From Flavobacteriaceae bacterium (GTDB lineage Bacteria; Bacteroidota; Bacteroidia; Flavobacteriales; Flavobacteriaceae): a stretch of DNA of 6,462 nucleotides. The position numbers and the translations under genes were made by a program. Below, piece by piece: positions 5,423 to 6,462 of the stretch. Each line of letters opens with the position of its first letter. Positions within the stretch are counted from its first letter, which is position 1. Location of the stretch: positions 1-6,462 of the forward strand of contig JAESTN010000006.1 in assembly GCA_016763595.1 (NCBI GenBank), given 5' to 3'. The notes beneath the pieces are model-generated. The model ran no database searches, was not told the origin of the DNA, and saw only the letters and a list, made by a program, of their open reading frames with translations.

Positions 5423-6462
5423 TTGAAACAACAAGAATACATAGAAGTTTTTGGCGCAAGAGTTCATAATTTAAAAAATATTGATGTAAAAATCCCAAGA
5501 GAAAAACTAGTCGTAATTACTGGTTTAAGTGGTAGTGGGAAATCATCTTTAGCATTTGACACTATTTATGCAGAAGGTCAACGTAGGTATATTGAAACCT
5601 TCTCTGCATATGCAAGACAGTTTCTTGGCGGCTTAGAAAGACCAGATGTTGATAAAATTGACGGACTATCTCCTGTAATTTCTATTGAACAAAAAACCAC
5701 AAATAAAAGTCCACGTTCTACTGTTGGAACCATTACAGAAATCTATGACTTTTTAAGACTTCTTTTTGCAAGAGCTTCAGATGCTTATTCTTTCAATACA
5801 GATGAAAAAATGGTGAGTTATTCTGACCAAAAGATTAAAGAATTAATACTATCTGATTTTAAAGATAAAAAAATTGCGGTTTTAGCCCCCTTAGTAAAAT
5901 CTAGAAAAGGACATTATAGAGAATTGTTTGAACAAGTATCTAAACAAGGATTTGTAAAAGTCCGTGTGGATGGAGAAATAAAAGAAATAGAAAAAGGAAT
6001 GCGTTTAGATAGATATAAAACGCATGATATTGAAGTTGTTATTGACAGAATTGTAGTGAATAATTCTGTAGAAAAAAGACTAGAAGAAACTATTAAAACA
6101 GCACTCTATGCTGGCGATAATATTTTAATGGTTATTGATCTTGACACCAATACCCCTCGATATTTTAGTAGAGACTTAATGTGCCCTACAACCGGAATTG
6201 CATATCCAAACCCCGAACCAAATACATTCTCATTCAATTCCCCAAAAGGGGCTTGCCCTGCTTGTAGCGGATTAGGAATCACTAATGAAGTTAATTTAAA
6301 AAAAGTAATTCTTGACGACACTACCTCAATTAAAAACGGTGGAATTGTCCCTTTAGGAGAACAAAAAAATAGCTGGATATTTAAACAATTAGAATTAATC
6401 GCCGAGCGATATACATTTAAATTGAATGATCCAATTAATAAAATACCGAAAGAAGCATTAGA
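5423..6462 (+). CDS. uvrA: UvrA excinuclease ABC subunit A, N-terminal part (cut by window edge)
   Basis: UvrA is the damage-recognising ATPase of nucleotide excision repair; as a dimer it loads UvrB at lesions. The window holds the first 346 codons of a protein usually about 930-950 residues long. Visible are the first ABC ATPase half with Walker A GLSGSGKSS at 34-42, the family stretch RRYIETFSAYARQFL at 54-68, the Q-loop region SPVISIEQK at 83-91 and SPRSTVGTITEIYD at 96-109. The UvrB-binding insert covers about 120-250, and the first zinc module starts at Cys254. Translation must begin at TTG 5423: an in-frame TAA at 5393-5395 closes the frame upstream, the next in-frame ATG is codon 130 (past Walker A), and the N-terminus then reads MKQQEYIEVFGARVHNLKNI as in relatives. 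The first zinc module reads CPTTG rather than CPxCG. It is divergent from the PspC operon. Confidence 0.96.
   Translation, partial: MKQQEYIEVFGARVHNLKNIDVKIPREKLVVITGLSGSGKSSLAFDTIYAEGQRRYIETFSAYARQFLGGLERPDVDKIDGLSPVISIEQKTTNKSPRSTVGTITEIYDFLRLLFARASDAYSFNTDEKMVSYSDQKIKELILSDFKDKKIAVLAPLVKSRKGHYRELFEQVSKQGFVKVRVDGEIKEIEKGMRLDRYKTHDIEVVIDRIVVNNSVEKRLEETIKTALYAGDNILMVIDLDTNTPRYFSRDLMCPTTGIAYPNPEPNTFSFNSPKGACPACSGLGITNEVNLKKVILDDTTSIKNGGIVPLGEQKNSWIFKQLELIAERYTFKLNDPINKIPKEAL

Noticed and set aside
6106..6321. Open frame on the minus strand inside uvrA
   Set aside because: It is fully antisense to the UvrA zinc-module region and matches no known family.

Overview
The window is low-GC DNA with short intergenic gaps, A-rich upstream sequences instead of Shine-Dalgarno motifs, and protein families typical of Bacteroidota. 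The closest look is a marine-type Flavobacteriaceae genome; this is judged from protein style and base composition, not from a database match. I found no rRNA, tRNA, CRISPR array, insertion sequence, phage gene or other sign of recent transfer. It reads as ordinary chromosomal core sequence.

Layout: six genes lie on the minus strand and one on the plus strand. From the divergent intergenic region at 5313-5422, transcription runs leftwards through a small PspC-like membrane protein (5085-5312), a two-TM potassium channel with a C-terminal RCK module (4087-5085) and an RmlD-like sugar-nucleotide reductase family protein (3185-4087). These three are joined by two identical TAATG stop/start overlaps, so they are almost certainly one translationally coupled operon. 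After an 89-base gap comes a sodium:amino-acid symporter of the AGCS family (1509-3095). Seven bases after its stop begins a membrane-anchored protein with three helix-hairpin-helix units (626-1501). After another 33 bases begins an acyl-CoA dehydrogenase that runs off the left edge (1-592). To the right, uvrA starts at a TTG codon at 5423 on the plus strand and runs off the right edge.

How the genes fit together: the PspC/channel pair suggests envelope or ion homeostasis, with the reductase co-expressed for reasons the sequence does not reveal. The symporter imports alanine/glycine-type amino acids with sodium. The acyl-CoA dehydrogenase belongs to fatty-acid or branched-chain acyl-CoA oxidation, and UvrA to nucleotide excision repair. 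These look like neighbours in a compact genome rather than one pathway.

Points that merit a second look: a strong terminator-like hairpin lies inside the first 19 codons of the helix-hairpin-helix gene, directly behind the symporter. The channel has a non-canonical TVGYRE selectivity filter, and its Met107 sits where MthK has its internal start. UvrA lacks one cysteine of its first zinc module. I did not find a clearly new multi-gene system here.
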